Shown here piece after piece: positions 8,824 through 18,343 of a stretch of DNA of 64,000 nt. Source of the DNA: Geminocystis sp. M7585_C2015_104 (GTDB lineage: Bacteria > Cyanobacteriota > Cyanobacteriia > Cyanobacteriales > Cyanobacteriaceae). The notes under the pieces were generated by a model. That model did no database searches. It had not been told where the DNA came from and saw nothing but the letters and a program-made list of their open reading frames with translations. Numbering within the stretch: position 1 is the first letter of the stretch; the number at the start of each line of letters is the position of its first letter. Both the position numbers and the translations under genes were made by a program. The stretch covers positions 1 through 64,000 of the forward strand of contig DVEF01000108.1 in the NCBI GenBank assembly GCA_015295805.1. The letters run 5' to 3'.

Positions 8824-11405
8824 GTTGTTTTTGTTTCCAGCAAAGCAAGACGACTTTGTAATTCCTGATTTTCCTGTTTCAGTTTATCGATTTCCTGTTG
8901 CAGTTGCCGAAGGGTTTTATCTTTACCCAGCTTTTCCCTCATACGCAGAAGAGTCTCCTCCCCGTGACGCCTTACCCTGCCGTCGGTGGTGGTGGCCAGC
9001 AAATCTGTTAGAATGGAAAGGGCCCTTTGATGTTCTATTTTACCCAAAGCGTCTATCAAGGACATCTGGGTGAAGAAGAAGGTTTCGGGAAGAATAGACT
9101 CCAATATATCCAGAATAGAAGTAATTTTATCGGGGGTTTGAGCGGCAGCCACATCTCCGAGACAACGGATGGCTGTCTGACGTAGAGGTTGGGGAATGCC
9201 TAGGGTGGTATATTGACTGATAATATCGGCGGCTTTGGGATTGGTGTTGAGATGACTTAATCCCCTAATGGCCGCACTACGTATAATTTCATTCCAACTA
9301 TCTCTTTCTGTAAGAATGATTTGGAGGAGGGAAATAACTTCTTCTTGTTTATCTTGTAGATTGCCGCTAGCTACAATTTTGCCAATGCCACCAATGGCTT
9401 CTGCCTCCACAAAGTAACTTTCATCCCCCTGGAGGATGATATTTTTAAGGGTATCATAACTTTGGACATTTTTATGTTGACTCAAGGCTTTAACTATTGC
9501 CTTTCTCACCCTAGGATTGCCGTCTTGCAGATGAGAGACTAAGACGGAAGTTGCCTGATTGAGTCTAATTTTACCTAAGCTATTGATAATTTCCACCTTA
9601 ACCCCCCAGAATGTCTCTTTCTCCAATGCCTCTTTGAGGGTGTTTACGGCTTCCATATTATTTTTCTTGCCTATGGCCCTGGCTGCATAAATACGAGATA
9701 TTACATCTGGATCATGGAGTAATTGTGCTTTTAATTCTGCAAAGCCATAGTCTAATTCTACAGTTTTAAGATAGTAATTCCCCACGTCAAAAGAAATAAA
9801 ATCTGGTTTTTTATCTAGGGGAAAGTAGAAGGTTTGTTCAGGTTTTTCTAGTTTTAAGATAAAGGTTTTTAATTGGGGTTTATTATTTTGTTGGATATAG
9901 CCAAAGGCGAGGGGAATCTTCAGGGAAAATAAGTCAACATATTTACCGTTTTCCTCTTTAGCCTGGTTTTGTTTAACGGTGACAGAAGCAATGCTAGTTT
10001 CGCTATCCCAGCTGTAGGTAATTTTAAAATCCGGATGCCCACCCCTAAAAACATACTGCTCAAATAGAGGGACCAAATTATAACCAGTGGCTTTTTCTAT
10101 TGCCCTCAACAAGTCGACTGTTTCTACGGTTTTGTAGGCATTGTCATTGATAAAAGTGTGAAGGAATTTGGTAAATAATTCCTCCCCTAGAATGCCCCTA
10201 ATCATATGATAGACACAGGAGCCTTTTTCGTAAAGATGACGGTCATATAATTCGATGGCGTCACGGTAAACGTTTGTTACAATAGGACGACGGTAACGGG
10301 AGGAGTCTTCTTCTAGGTAACTGGCAGCCTGTTGAAAGAGATAGTATATTCCTTCTTCGTGTCCATATTCGTGTTCTATCCATAATACTTCTGCATAGGA
10401 GGCGGCGCCCTCCTTTATCCAGGCATGACTCCAGTGTTTGATAACTACTAAGTCGCCAAACCACTGATGGGCCAGTTCGTGAGCAACAAGAGTTTCTGTG
10501 TTACGATTGTCAAGAGAAGCCCTTTCATCCAGAAGACAACGGGCCGTTAGAATAGTGGCGGAGGTGTTTTCCATCCCCCCAAATATGAAGTCTTCTACGC
10601 ATATTTGGGCATATTTTTCATAGGGGTAGGGGTAGCCATATTTCTCACTGAAGAATTCAATCATCCTAGGGGTTTTCCCAAGACTTATTTTCGCTTGTTT
10701 TTCTTTGCCTTTTTCCACATAATAAATAATGGGGGTGTCCTGCCACTGTTCCTCAATTATGGCAAATTTTCCTACGGCTAGAGCCATTAAATATGTAGGG
10801 TGTGGTTGGGGTTGTAGCCAATGATAGGTGGTTTTGCCCCCTTTCTCTTCTGTTTTGATTAACTCGCCATTAGAGACGGCGATGTAGTCAGAGGGGACTT
10901 GTGCTATGATCTCAGAGGTGGCCAGTTGTCCGGGAAAGTCGAGACAGGGAAACCAATAACGGGAGTCTTCATCCTCCCCTTGGGTCCACACTTGAGTGGG
11001 TTTGTGGGGATAATATTCATCAGGGGAGATGAAATAAATCCCCCGTTGTGGTTTTTCCTTATGGTAGGAGACGGTAATAGTTAAGTCTTGGGAGGGGGAA
11101 GGGGGAGAGGGAAGGTGGATGGTGAGGGTTTTGCCGTCGTAGTCAAAGGGGTGACTGACATTGTCTACTGAGACTGAATGGATGTTTAAGTCAACGGCAT
11201 CGAGGGTTAGGTGGGTGATATTTTGGCGGATGGGGGTAAGGGTGATGTGACATATGCCGCTGAGACTTTGACGGGAGATGTCTAAGTCTAAATGAAGGGA
11301 AATGTGTTGTACCTTGCCGTAGATGTCTGGATTATAATGAGGCTTACTGCCGGGTAACTCAAAATCCCTCTTGTTGTCGGCGTCAAAATATAGGGAATAA
11401 TTCAT
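8820..11405 (-). CDS. M1 family aminopeptidase with C-terminal HEAT-like repeats
   Basis: An 861-residue zinc aminopeptidase of the M1 (PepN/LTA4 hydrolase) family, which removes N-terminal residues from peptides. The exopeptidase motif appears as GGMEN, and the zinc site as HELAHQWFGD (HEXXH) with a downstream Glu in WIKEGAASYAE. The catalytic part covers about residues 1-560. The C-terminal third (about 575-830) is built of HEAT-like helical repeats containing DPDVISRIYAARAIG and DGNPRVRKAIVKAL, and the protein ends in a short coiled coil. No signal peptide is seen, so it probably acts in the cytosol. It forms a two-gene unit with the CHAT-CHASE2 gene through a 4-base ATGA overlap. Confidence 0.92.
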   Translation of the reverse strand: MNYSLYFDADNKRDFELPGSKPHYNPDIYGKVQHISLHLDLDISRQSLSGICHITLTPIRQNITHLTLDAVDLNIHSVSVDNVSHPFDYDGKTLTIHLPSPPSPSQDLTITVSYHKEKPQRGIYFISPDEYYPHKPTQVWTQGEDEDSRYWFPCLDFPGQLATSEIIAQVPSDYIAVSNGELIKTEEKGGKTTYHWLQPQPHPTYLMALAVGKFAIIEEQWQDTPIIYYVEKGKEKQAKISLGKTPRMIEFFSEKYGYPYPYEKYAQICVEDFIFGGMENTSATILTARCLLDERASLDNRNTETLVAHELAHQWFGDLVVIKHWSHAWIKEGAASYAEVLWIEHEYGHEEGIYYLFQQAASYLEEDSSRYRRPIVTNVYRDAIELYDRHLYEKGSCVYHMIRGILGEELFTKFLHTFINDNAYKTVETVDLLRAIEKATGYNLVPLFEQYVFRGGHPDFKITYSWDSETSIASVTVKQNQAKEENGKYVDLFSLKIPLAFGYIQQNNKPQLKTFILKLEKPEQTFYFPLDKKPDFISFDVGNYYLKTVELDYGFAELKAQLLHDPDVISRIYAARAIGKKNNMEAVNTLKEALEKETFWGVKVEIINSLGKIRLNQATSVLVSHLQDGNPRVRKAIVKALSQHKNVQSYDTLKNIILQGDESYFVEAEAIGGIGKIVASGNLQDKQEEVISLLQIILTERDSWNEIIRSAAIRGLSHLNTNPKAADIISQYTTLGIPQPLRQTAIRCLGDVAAAQTPDKITSILDILESILPETFFFTQMSLIDALGKIEHQRALSILTDLLATTTDGRVRRHGEETLLRMREKLGKDKTLRQLQQEIDKLKQENQELQSRLALLETKTT

Positions 11406-11463
11406 AGAGAGAGGAAACCCTGATGGTATGGTGGATTTCCTCTAGTATAACTGATGGCTTCTC

Positions 11464-12736
11464 TTATACTGATGGTGCCTTTTGTCGCCACTGACGCAAT
11501 CCTAGTTTCTTGTATATTTCCGTTTCAAGGGGTTTGCCTTTCAGCATACGATTCCAGTATAACCAGGGCAACAGATAACGTTTGACCAAAAACATGCTAT
11601 AACGTTCCTTAGTGGGGTCCATGAAGAAAGAGGAAATGGGGATATTCTCGTAGTCGAATTCGGCAAAGATGGCGGAGTTGTAGCCGGTTATAATGGGACA
11701 ACAAGTATAACCATCATAACGGGCAGTAAGGGGTTTACCACTCATCAACGCTAATAAATTTTCTACCACAACTGGTGCTTGAGCCCGCACGGCCGCAGCA
11801 GTTTTAGAGGTGGGTAGAGAAGTGGCATCTCCCAAGCCGAAGACGTTTGCGTAACGCTTATGTTGTAAAGTGTATTGAGCCACATCTATCCAGCCACCAC
11901 CGTCACCATTTTGTTGTGCAAAGGGGCTTTTTTTGATAAAATCAGGGGCCCTAATAGTAGGTGCTACATGTAGCAATTCGTATTTAATACTTACCTCCTT
12001 AATACCATCAGGGGTGGTGACATCAAATATTGCCTCTCTGGTTTCCGGTTTAATCTCCTTGAGATTGTGTTGATACTTGACTTCAATACCCCGTCTTGCT
12101 ACAATCTCCTCCAGGACTTTAGAACAGGCTGGTACTGCAAACAGTTTGGTGCCTGCGGTACAAAACATTACTTTGGTGTTAACACCGACGCCACTTTTAC
12201 TCTTAAATACATAGTCTGCCATATACATGACTTTTTGGGCAGCACCACCACACTTGATGGGGGTGGCAGGGTAGGTGAAAATGGCATTACCCCCCTTAAA
12301 GTTTTTAATTAAATCCCAGCTGTAGGCACCATAGCCGGCATAATTGCTAGTAACCCCATTTTTGCCAAGGGTTTCTTTTAAACCCTTTATTAGGTGTAAA
12401 TCCAGTTGAATTCCCGGACAGAGTATGAGATACTGGTACCTTACCTCCACGCCTGATGCTGTTATAATCAAATTCTTTTCTGGTTCAAAGGACACTACAT
12501 AGTCTTTAATCCAGTTTACCCCCTTGGGTATAACATCTTTTTTATCTTTTACCATTTCCTCGGGTTTCATCAACCCCCCTTAGTGTCCATCCTGGCTGAT
12601 AATAGTGCTTTTCTGAGGGTTCTATTATAGCAATGTCTAAATTCTTATCTTTTTTTAACAATTGAGCTGCTGTTGTAATTCCCCCACTACCTCCACCCAC
12701 TATTACTATTTGATGGCTATAGATGATGTTTTCCAT
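11464..12736 (-). pseudogene. sqr: Sulfide:quinone oxidoreductase-like flavoprotein, one frameshift
   Basis: Two frames together make one ~424-residue FAD protein. The first (12736 to about 12580) holds the dinucleotide-binding motif [15 protein letters not shown] and HYYQPGWTL. The second (to 11464) continues with [18 protein letters not shown]. The reading frame changes at a run of six C (12574-12579), where one base too many or too few has occurred. The later part has the Cys residues expected in sulfide:quinone reductases (FCTAG, VPACSK) and YTCCPIITGYNSAIFAEFDY, typical of the SQRDL-like (type II) group. That group oxidises sulfide and passes electrons to quinone at the membrane. A good ribosome site (GGGAGGAAAAAC) precedes the ATG at 12736. 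A sequencing error in the homopolymer is as likely as a real mutation. Confidence 0.82.
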
Positions 12737-12850
12737 TGTTTTTCCTCCCTTTCAGTTTTTTAACATTTCTTATGATTTCATTATATTACTATATGATACT
12801 CTAAGAAAATATTCAAAAAGGGAATTGTATTTTAGATGTAGGAAAACATA
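12737..12850 (-). promoter_or_regulatory. AT-rich upstream region of the sulfide:quinone reductase gene
   Basis: Immediately upstream of the reductase start the minus strand is strongly AT-rich and contains TATAAT-like hexamers about 45-60 bases before the ATG, then the ribosome site. No good -35 box was found at standard spacing. A regulated promoter is plausible but is an inference from position and composition. Confidence 0.3.
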
Positions 12851-15800
12851 GTGAGAAGTTTGGGAAGCAAAAGGAGGCAATTAGAGTAGTGGCATATGCC
12901 AAGGCTAAAGAAAAGAGAGGAGTTGTTGTGGTCATCAGCTGCAGGGGGGTTATACCAAAGTCTGTTGATTCCCATCAGGCTATGAAGGTATTTTCTGTTT
13001 GCCATCAGTATTTGTTTATTGTAGTTGCCGGGTATTACTCGCTGCCACAAGTTACTAAGATAACTAGTTTGTATTAATTTGTCTTTCCTACTTACCACCG
13101 GTATTTGTTTATGGTGGTTATTAGACTATTGATTGCCGTTATTAGTCAGTAAGTTAAGTGGGGTTGGTATGTGTAACTTTTGTATTTCCAGTGTTTTGTT
13201 GGGTTTATATGGATTGCATATAAGGAAGAATCCATTAGCTGTAAGAGTCGATTGCCACACTATTACCCTTTTCTGTCAGCTAGTATCGTCTGTTTCGTTG
13301 GTTGTCTCAGTAGCAACAAATGCCAGTGTTGTCTTCCGTCTGCCACTTGTCTTTCTGCCATGCTTGTTAGGGGTTGTTAGAATGGCCCATTTACCTTATA
13401 CAGTGGTAGTGTTGATTATAGTGACAGCATCTGTCAGCAGGGGTGGATTTTCATCCCAGCATTCCAGGATTGGTTTGTTGTATTGGTTGGTTTTTGCAGC
13501 CGGCAATTTGCCGACAACATCTATTTATTATGGTTGTCTCAGGTAGAAGCGACAACCAATGACTGTCATTTTAGTGTCTTAGTTTTTTCTGCCATTAACC
13601 ACTACATAAAAAGTTGTCTTGTTGTCATGTCAGTGTTTTAATTTGCTTTGTCACAATGGCAGGCAACTGGCGTTTGTTGTCATACTACTATCTTGGTATT
13701 CTCCTAGCATGTTGTTGTGAGTCGTTGGCTTATCATTTTTCTCCCTTTTTGTTGATAATTGCATTGTTTTCTAGAAGTGGCTGCTGTCAGTTGGCAATGT
13801 ATTACTGGTGGTTTCTTGTTATCATACTGTTGTTTTTTTCCATACGTCATCGGCGTTGATGGTCATGCCAGTGTCTATAGCTAATGCCGTGGTGTCAGCC
13901 AATTGATTGTTTCTACTGCTAGCTATTGCCATTTACTGGGATAAGGAGGTAACTATTGACTTTATTGCCGTTGTCAGACATCCCTGTCGCCAGCCGTAGT
14001 CTTTTTATTTATATACTCATACCCCTGTTATGTTTGTATTTGTTTTCAGAGGCGTTTGATAATTGTCTTGTTTTATTTTATTAATGCCGGCAGATTTGGA
14101 TTGCTAATGGTTTTTTGAGTTGTCGGCTGTAAAAATTATTGCCCTTGTGGGAGAATGATTTGGATGGTAATACTGTATTGTCTGGAATAAACTGTCAGAC
14201 TGGCCTCCCCCGCCAAGTTATTACTCCCTCGATGGGTGGTTTTCAGTTTTCTGTTACTGTTATGTGTTAGGATTTATCCTACCATTCCAGTATTTTGTTA
14301 AATATGTTTTGTTAAATAATTTACTTCTGCTACGGGTTACTCATTTCTGTTTACGGTTATTACTGTTGTGAAGGCAAAAGTGTGGATTACCACGTCTTGC
14401 TAGTCATTTCTGCTGGCTATCTAATTGGTTGCCGGTGTTAGCCATTAATATGAGATTAGTTGTCTTTTTGGCATGGCTTTGTAATAGTAATTTGTTTTGC
14501 CGCCAGCCTATATTGTCTATTTGTTGTCATAGTCATCTCCGGCATGGGTGGCAATTGTGAATTATAATGCCAGTGTCTTATTGCTAAGTATTTGTCTTGC
14601 CAACTGGTGTTGTGTGTTTGCTATTTTATTTGTTTTCCTTATTGTCTAGCTGTCACTAGCATCATCGTCTACCTACCACCATCTGTTTATGCGGCAGATG
14701 GCCGTTGGTTGTGATGTTTGTCTTGTCTACCACCTATTTATTTGTCATCCCTGTTTATTTGTCATCTCTGTTTGCCAGCTACCATTATCTGTTTGTTTTC
14801 TGGTTTTAACTCATATTGTTTTCCGGCAGTGTCTATTAATTGCCATCTTGCTACCAGTATGTTTATTGTCTACTAGTTGTCTAAGTCATTCTACTTGCCA
14901 TTGGTTTCTTTTGTTAGCCACTGGGAGAATTGATGGCTAGTGGGTTGTTTCTGTGACTATTGGTGTCTTTTGTCAGGGAATAAAATGGATTGCTAATAGG
15001 TTGTTTTTATTGTAGCTCGTTCCTGTTTTTGGTTTTGGTAGCCATGTAGGATGAGTTGCTTTGATTACTAGTTTCTGCCAAGTCACTGCAATTGCCTTCT
15101 TATTTTCTGGTTATCGGATATTGGGTTGTTGTTTTAGGTTGCCGGTTGATTCTTGCCGCCAATTAGTTGTCAGGGATGAAACTACTGACTGTTATTTTGG
15201 CATCCTAGTTGTTTCTCCCCTCAACCACTATAAACGATAGACTGACTTCCACGCTAATATTCTATTATTCCCTGTCATTAACCTCTATACGGGGGATAGT
15301 GTCTTTAGCATGTTGTTTTAGCATGACTGTTTTATGGCGTTATTCTCCCATAATGGGTGAGTTGTATTTGTATTATTTCCCAGTAGTGTCTGCTATCAGT
15401 TACCAGAATAGACAATAGCCTTCATAGTGGTTTTTTTTAAAAACACCACTTTTTTCCTCCTACACGTCACCGTCTTGACATTCATTTATCAGGGGAAGGG
15501 GAGTTATCAGACTTTTTTGTTGTCAGTCATCTTGTCGTGATTTCTCGTATGTTGCTGGTGATTGCATTGGTTTCCCCGTTTGCCATAGGTGGTATAGACG
15601 AGTAACACTGATTATCATACCGGTTTTTGGTTGACTCTGCTTTTTGCCACTGGGTGGCTATCTCGTTAGTTAACTGGTTAATTATTTCCTCCGTGGTTGT
15701 TTCTCCTTACTGGCTAAATCGGGTTGCCGGCGTCTTGTTGCAATAAATTTGTTTTTTTCCGTTAGTCGCCGTATTCCTGAGGGGGGTTACCCGACATGTG

Positions 15801-15990
15801 TGATGCTTACTATTTCTTTCTTAGTCTACCATTGTTGTGGTTGTTATCTTATTAAATTTGTATTTCTTGTTAGCATCGTCTACCACCAACCATGTTTTAT
15901 TAGCTACCTTAAATCCCCATTTTCTACACCCCACCCCAAAGGGGAGACTGTATACAAAGCTAGTAATGACAATCCCCCTTCTGTCAGGTG
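12851..15990. repeat. Spacer C: ~3.1-kb degenerate repeat region, T-rich on the plus strand
   Basis: No credible gene is present; the short frames are low-complexity and rich in Cys, Leu and Val because the DNA is T/G-rich. Repetition is visible by eye. A block at 13561-13610 and one at 15187-15236 align over about 50 bases (GACTGTCATTTTAGTGTCTT against GACTGTTATTTTGGCATCCT, then a shared AACCACTA). An ATTTGTTTAT-type box after CCATC or CCACC recurs near 13003, 13095, 14680 and 14732. Boxes like GTTGCCGG recur near 13024, 14430, 15140 and 15724, and GCCAGTGTCT-like boxes near 13867 and 14570. I could not derive a single clean unit. The motifs differ from spacers A and B. Confidence 0.55.
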
Positions 15991-16315
15991 AGGGGAAATA
16001 GCTAGTCTATCAACCGACAACAATCCCCCCAAAGATAGTAACCAGTTTGTATACCAATCATAGTTCTCCCGTCAATAGTCATAGGCAATGAGGAATGATA
16101 ATAATTTACAATTTCAAGAGGCCACTGAAAAATAACGGCAATATATGTGGTTTTGGCCGGGTATATAGGGGAAAACCATGAAAAAAAATATCAATAAATC
16201 GGGTACTATTGCAGCCAGGGCAATAGGAGGATTAGGGGGATATGGTAGACGGTGGGGGAGGCTATTTTACTAGTGAAAGTCAATGGGAATGGGGGTGAGG
16301 GTTTATCGCAAATAA
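15991..16315. other. Non-repeat intergenic DNA downstream of comF
   Basis: Between the T-rich repeat region and the end of comF the base composition changes to AC-rich and then AG-rich. I see no gene, tRNA or clear terminator here. Confidence 0.4.
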
Positions 16316-16978
16316 TCAGGAGTGGGAAGACAGTGACAGGGTGGCAACACCCACTGTTTTTAGTTTCCCCTTGGCTAATACCGCTTTAGCTTCCCTGACG
16401 GTAGTTCCAGTGGTGTAAATGTCGTCCATAATGAGAATGGGGGTGTTTGGGTTTATTTTCCTTTTGTAGTCTTTAGCCAATTGGAAGGCTTGCCGGATGT
16501 TTTCTTGTCTCTCTGTTGGCTTCAATCCAAACATTGCCTTTGTGTTTTTAACCCGCAGGAGGAGATGGGGTTGAAGGGTATAACCAGTTATTTTACAGAA
16601 ACCTTGAGCTACTAATTCAGCTTGATTATAGCCTCTAGTTTTTAATTTTTGCTCATGGATGGGAATAGGTACAACTATTAGTTGTTTATACCGTCGCTGG
16701 TGGTTACAGACTATCCACTTTTCTCCCAACCATTGTCCAAATAATTCCCCTAATTCTCTCCTTCCATTGTACTTTAAAAGGGTTATACATCGTCTTAAAT
16801 GGCCATCATATTTTCCCCAGGAGAAAAGGAAAAACCCCTCCTCCAACCAGAAGAAATCTCCTTCCAGTTGACAATCTGCCAGTTTTTGTTGACAATAATA
16901 ACAGAGCCTGTCCTCTGCTACTGTGCCACATAGTGGGCAATTTTGCTTTAGAAATAGGTCTAGGAATAATTTAAGCAT
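16316..16978 (-). CDS. comF: ComF family protein (phosphoribosyltransferase-like)
   Basis: ComF proteins belong to the phosphoribosyltransferase fold and are linked to DNA uptake in naturally competent bacteria; their chemistry is unsettled. The N-terminus has a four-Cys zinc-binding motif (CPLCG and CYYCQQ), and the C-terminal half has the PRPP-binding signature ILIMDDIYTTGTTVREA. I chose the ATG at 16978 (MLKLFLDLFLKQNCPLCG), giving 221 residues, because the longer frame adds 39 residues unlike the family. It is divergent from the DUF3531 gene with only 10 bases between the two starts, so its promoter must lie inside that gene. Confidence 0.88.
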   Translation of the reverse strand: MLKLFLDLFLKQNCPLCGTVAEDRLCYYCQQKLADCQLEGDFFWLEEGFFLFSWGKYDGHLRRCITLLKYNGRRELGELFGQWLGEKWIVCNHQRRYKQLIVVPIPIHEQKLKTRGYNQAELVAQGFCKITGYTLQPHLLLRVKNTKAMFGLKPTERQENIRQAFQLAKDYKRKINPNTPILIMDDIYTTGTTVREAKAVLAKGKLKTVGVATLSLSSHS

Positions 16979-16988
16979 TATCGGCAAA

Positions 16989-17438
16989 ATGGAAGTTAAA
17001 TTTAGAGAGTTCAACCCTTTTGACTTGTGGATTTGGTTAGAGTTTGAACATGCCCCATCCGAAATGGAAAAACAATATGTGGAGGAACTGTTCAACTCCT
17101 GGTTTTATATAGGTAAACTAGGGGGATTTAATGCTGAAAATTTGCAAATTCAAGAAAGGGGAGTAGACATTAGCTATCTGGAATATGACGAAGAATACGC
17201 TGATAATGCTATGATGGCGCCTATGCACAACATGGGGGAATTTGAATATTTAGGCAACTGGGCAAGGTGTTGGTTTGATTTGGGTACCAGTGATTTAATT
17301 GCCTTAGACATTCTTATTAATTCTCTTAGGGAATTATCGAAAGACTATGTAGCTATAAAACAGGTGATTTTCGGGGGGGAAAATGAAGACTGGAAGGTAG
17401 AGAGAAGGGACGAATGTGCCGGTTTTGATTCCTACTAA
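16989..17438 (+). CDS. DUF3531 family protein
   Basis: A 149-residue soluble protein with the conserved cyanobacterial DUF3531 sequence (FREFNPFDLWIWLEFE, EMEKQYVEELFNSWFYIGKL, GGFNAENLQ). The function of the family is not known. The start is set at the internal ATG 16989, because family members begin with M-x-V-x-F-R-E-F. The frame is open further upstream but there runs antisense to comF. It shares its 5' end with comF across a 10-base gap. Confidence 0.85.
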   Translation: MEVKFREFNPFDLWIWLEFEHAPSEMEKQYVEELFNSWFYIGKLGGFNAENLQIQERGVDISYLEYDEEYADNAMMAPMHNMGEFEYLGNWARCWFDLGTSDLIALDILINSLRELSKDYVAIKQVIFGGENEDWKVERRDECAGFDSY

Positions 17439-17445
17439 TAATTGC

Positions 17446-17688
17446 TCACCTTTTACCGGCAAAATTTCCCAGCTTTTTCAACCCCCAAGAAAGAAAAATT
17501 CCAGCAAGGAGAATACCAATTGCCGGATTGAATAGGGGTTGCCATAGTCGATACCAAATCTCCCAACCCAGGGGAATGCCCAAAAATCTACCAGTTAAGG
17601 CTACCACAAACCAAATAAAACCAATAATAACCACAAAAACATTTGCTACTAAGAATGTTTCTAACCACAACAATAGTTTTTCTTTCAT
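17446..17688 (-). CDS. Small two-helix membrane protein of unknown function
   Basis: About 80 residues from the ATG at 17688 (91 if the ATG at 17721 is used). Two long hydrophobic segments are visible, VANVFVVIIGFIWFVVALTG and NPAIGILLAGIFLSWGL, with a basic C-terminus. I do not recognise the family. It is convergent with the DUF3531 gene, with a gap of 7 bases, and divergent from apt. The compact placement between conserved genes supports a real gene. Confidence 0.6.
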   Translation of the reverse strand: MKEKLLLWLETFLVANVFVVIIGFIWFVVALTGRFLGIPLGWEIWYRLWQPLFNPAIGILLAGIFLSWGLKKLGNFAGKR

Positions 17689-17786
17689 GAGCAAAACCGA
17701 GGGAAAAAATGATCTACTCATCCCCCACCAATTATATAATTAAGGGGGAAAAAAACTCCCGGTGTGCCCACATACATGATGAGAAA

Positions 17787-18308
17787 ATGGACATAAAGGC
17801 TTTAATTCGCAATATTCCTGACTTTCCCAAGCCGGGTATTATTTTTAGGGATATTACCACCCTGCTGAAGGATGCTAAGGGGTTAAAATATGTCATTGAC
17901 TCTTTGGCCTATAAATGTGAACAACTACCTAGTCTCCCTGAGTATGTTGTAGGCATTGAGTCGAGGGGATTTATATTCGCCCCTGCTTTAGCATATCATC
18001 TCAATGCCGGTTTTGTGCCTGTGCGGAAAAAAGGGAAACTCCCCGCCGCAGTTTATAGTATCGAATACTCCCTAGAATACGGAACAGACACACTGGAAAT
18101 ACACCAAGATGCAGTCCATCCGGGTGCTAAAGTGATGATTGTAGACGATGTAATAGCCACAGGAGGCACAGCCAAAGCCACTGCCGATTTGCTTACCAGG
18201 ATTGGTTGTGAAATAGTGGCCTTTGGTTTTATTGTGGAATTAAAGGGATTAGGGGGGAGGAATAAACTGCCCGATGTGCCCTGTTTAACCCTTGTAGAAT
18301 ACGACTGA
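17787..18308 (+). CDS. apt: Adenine phosphoribosyltransferase
   Basis: Salvages adenine: adenine plus PRPP gives AMP and diphosphate. The 173-residue protein has the family opening [17 protein letters not shown], the GIESRGFIF segment, and the PRPP-binding loop [17 protein letters not shown] chose the ATG at 17787 because alignment with the family begins there; an in-frame upstream start would add 26 residues of non-family sequence. Length is normal. A good -10/-35 pair was not identified. Confidence 0.94.
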   Translation: MDIKALIRNIPDFPKPGIIFRDITTLLKDAKGLKYVIDSLAYKCEQLPSLPEYVVGIESRGFIFAPALAYHLNAGFVPVRKKGKLPAAVYSIEYSLEYGTDTLEIHQDAVHPGAKVMIVDDVIATGGTAKATADLLTRIGCEIVAFGFIVELKGLGGRNKLPDVPCLTLVEYD

Positions 18309-18343
18309 TTTTCGATTCTTTTTAACTGGAAAAATAATCAGAA

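Noticed and set aside
13133-13546. 137-codon frame in spacer C
   Set aside because: Low-complexity hydrophobic reading of T/G-rich repeat DNA; no ribosome site and no conserved pattern.
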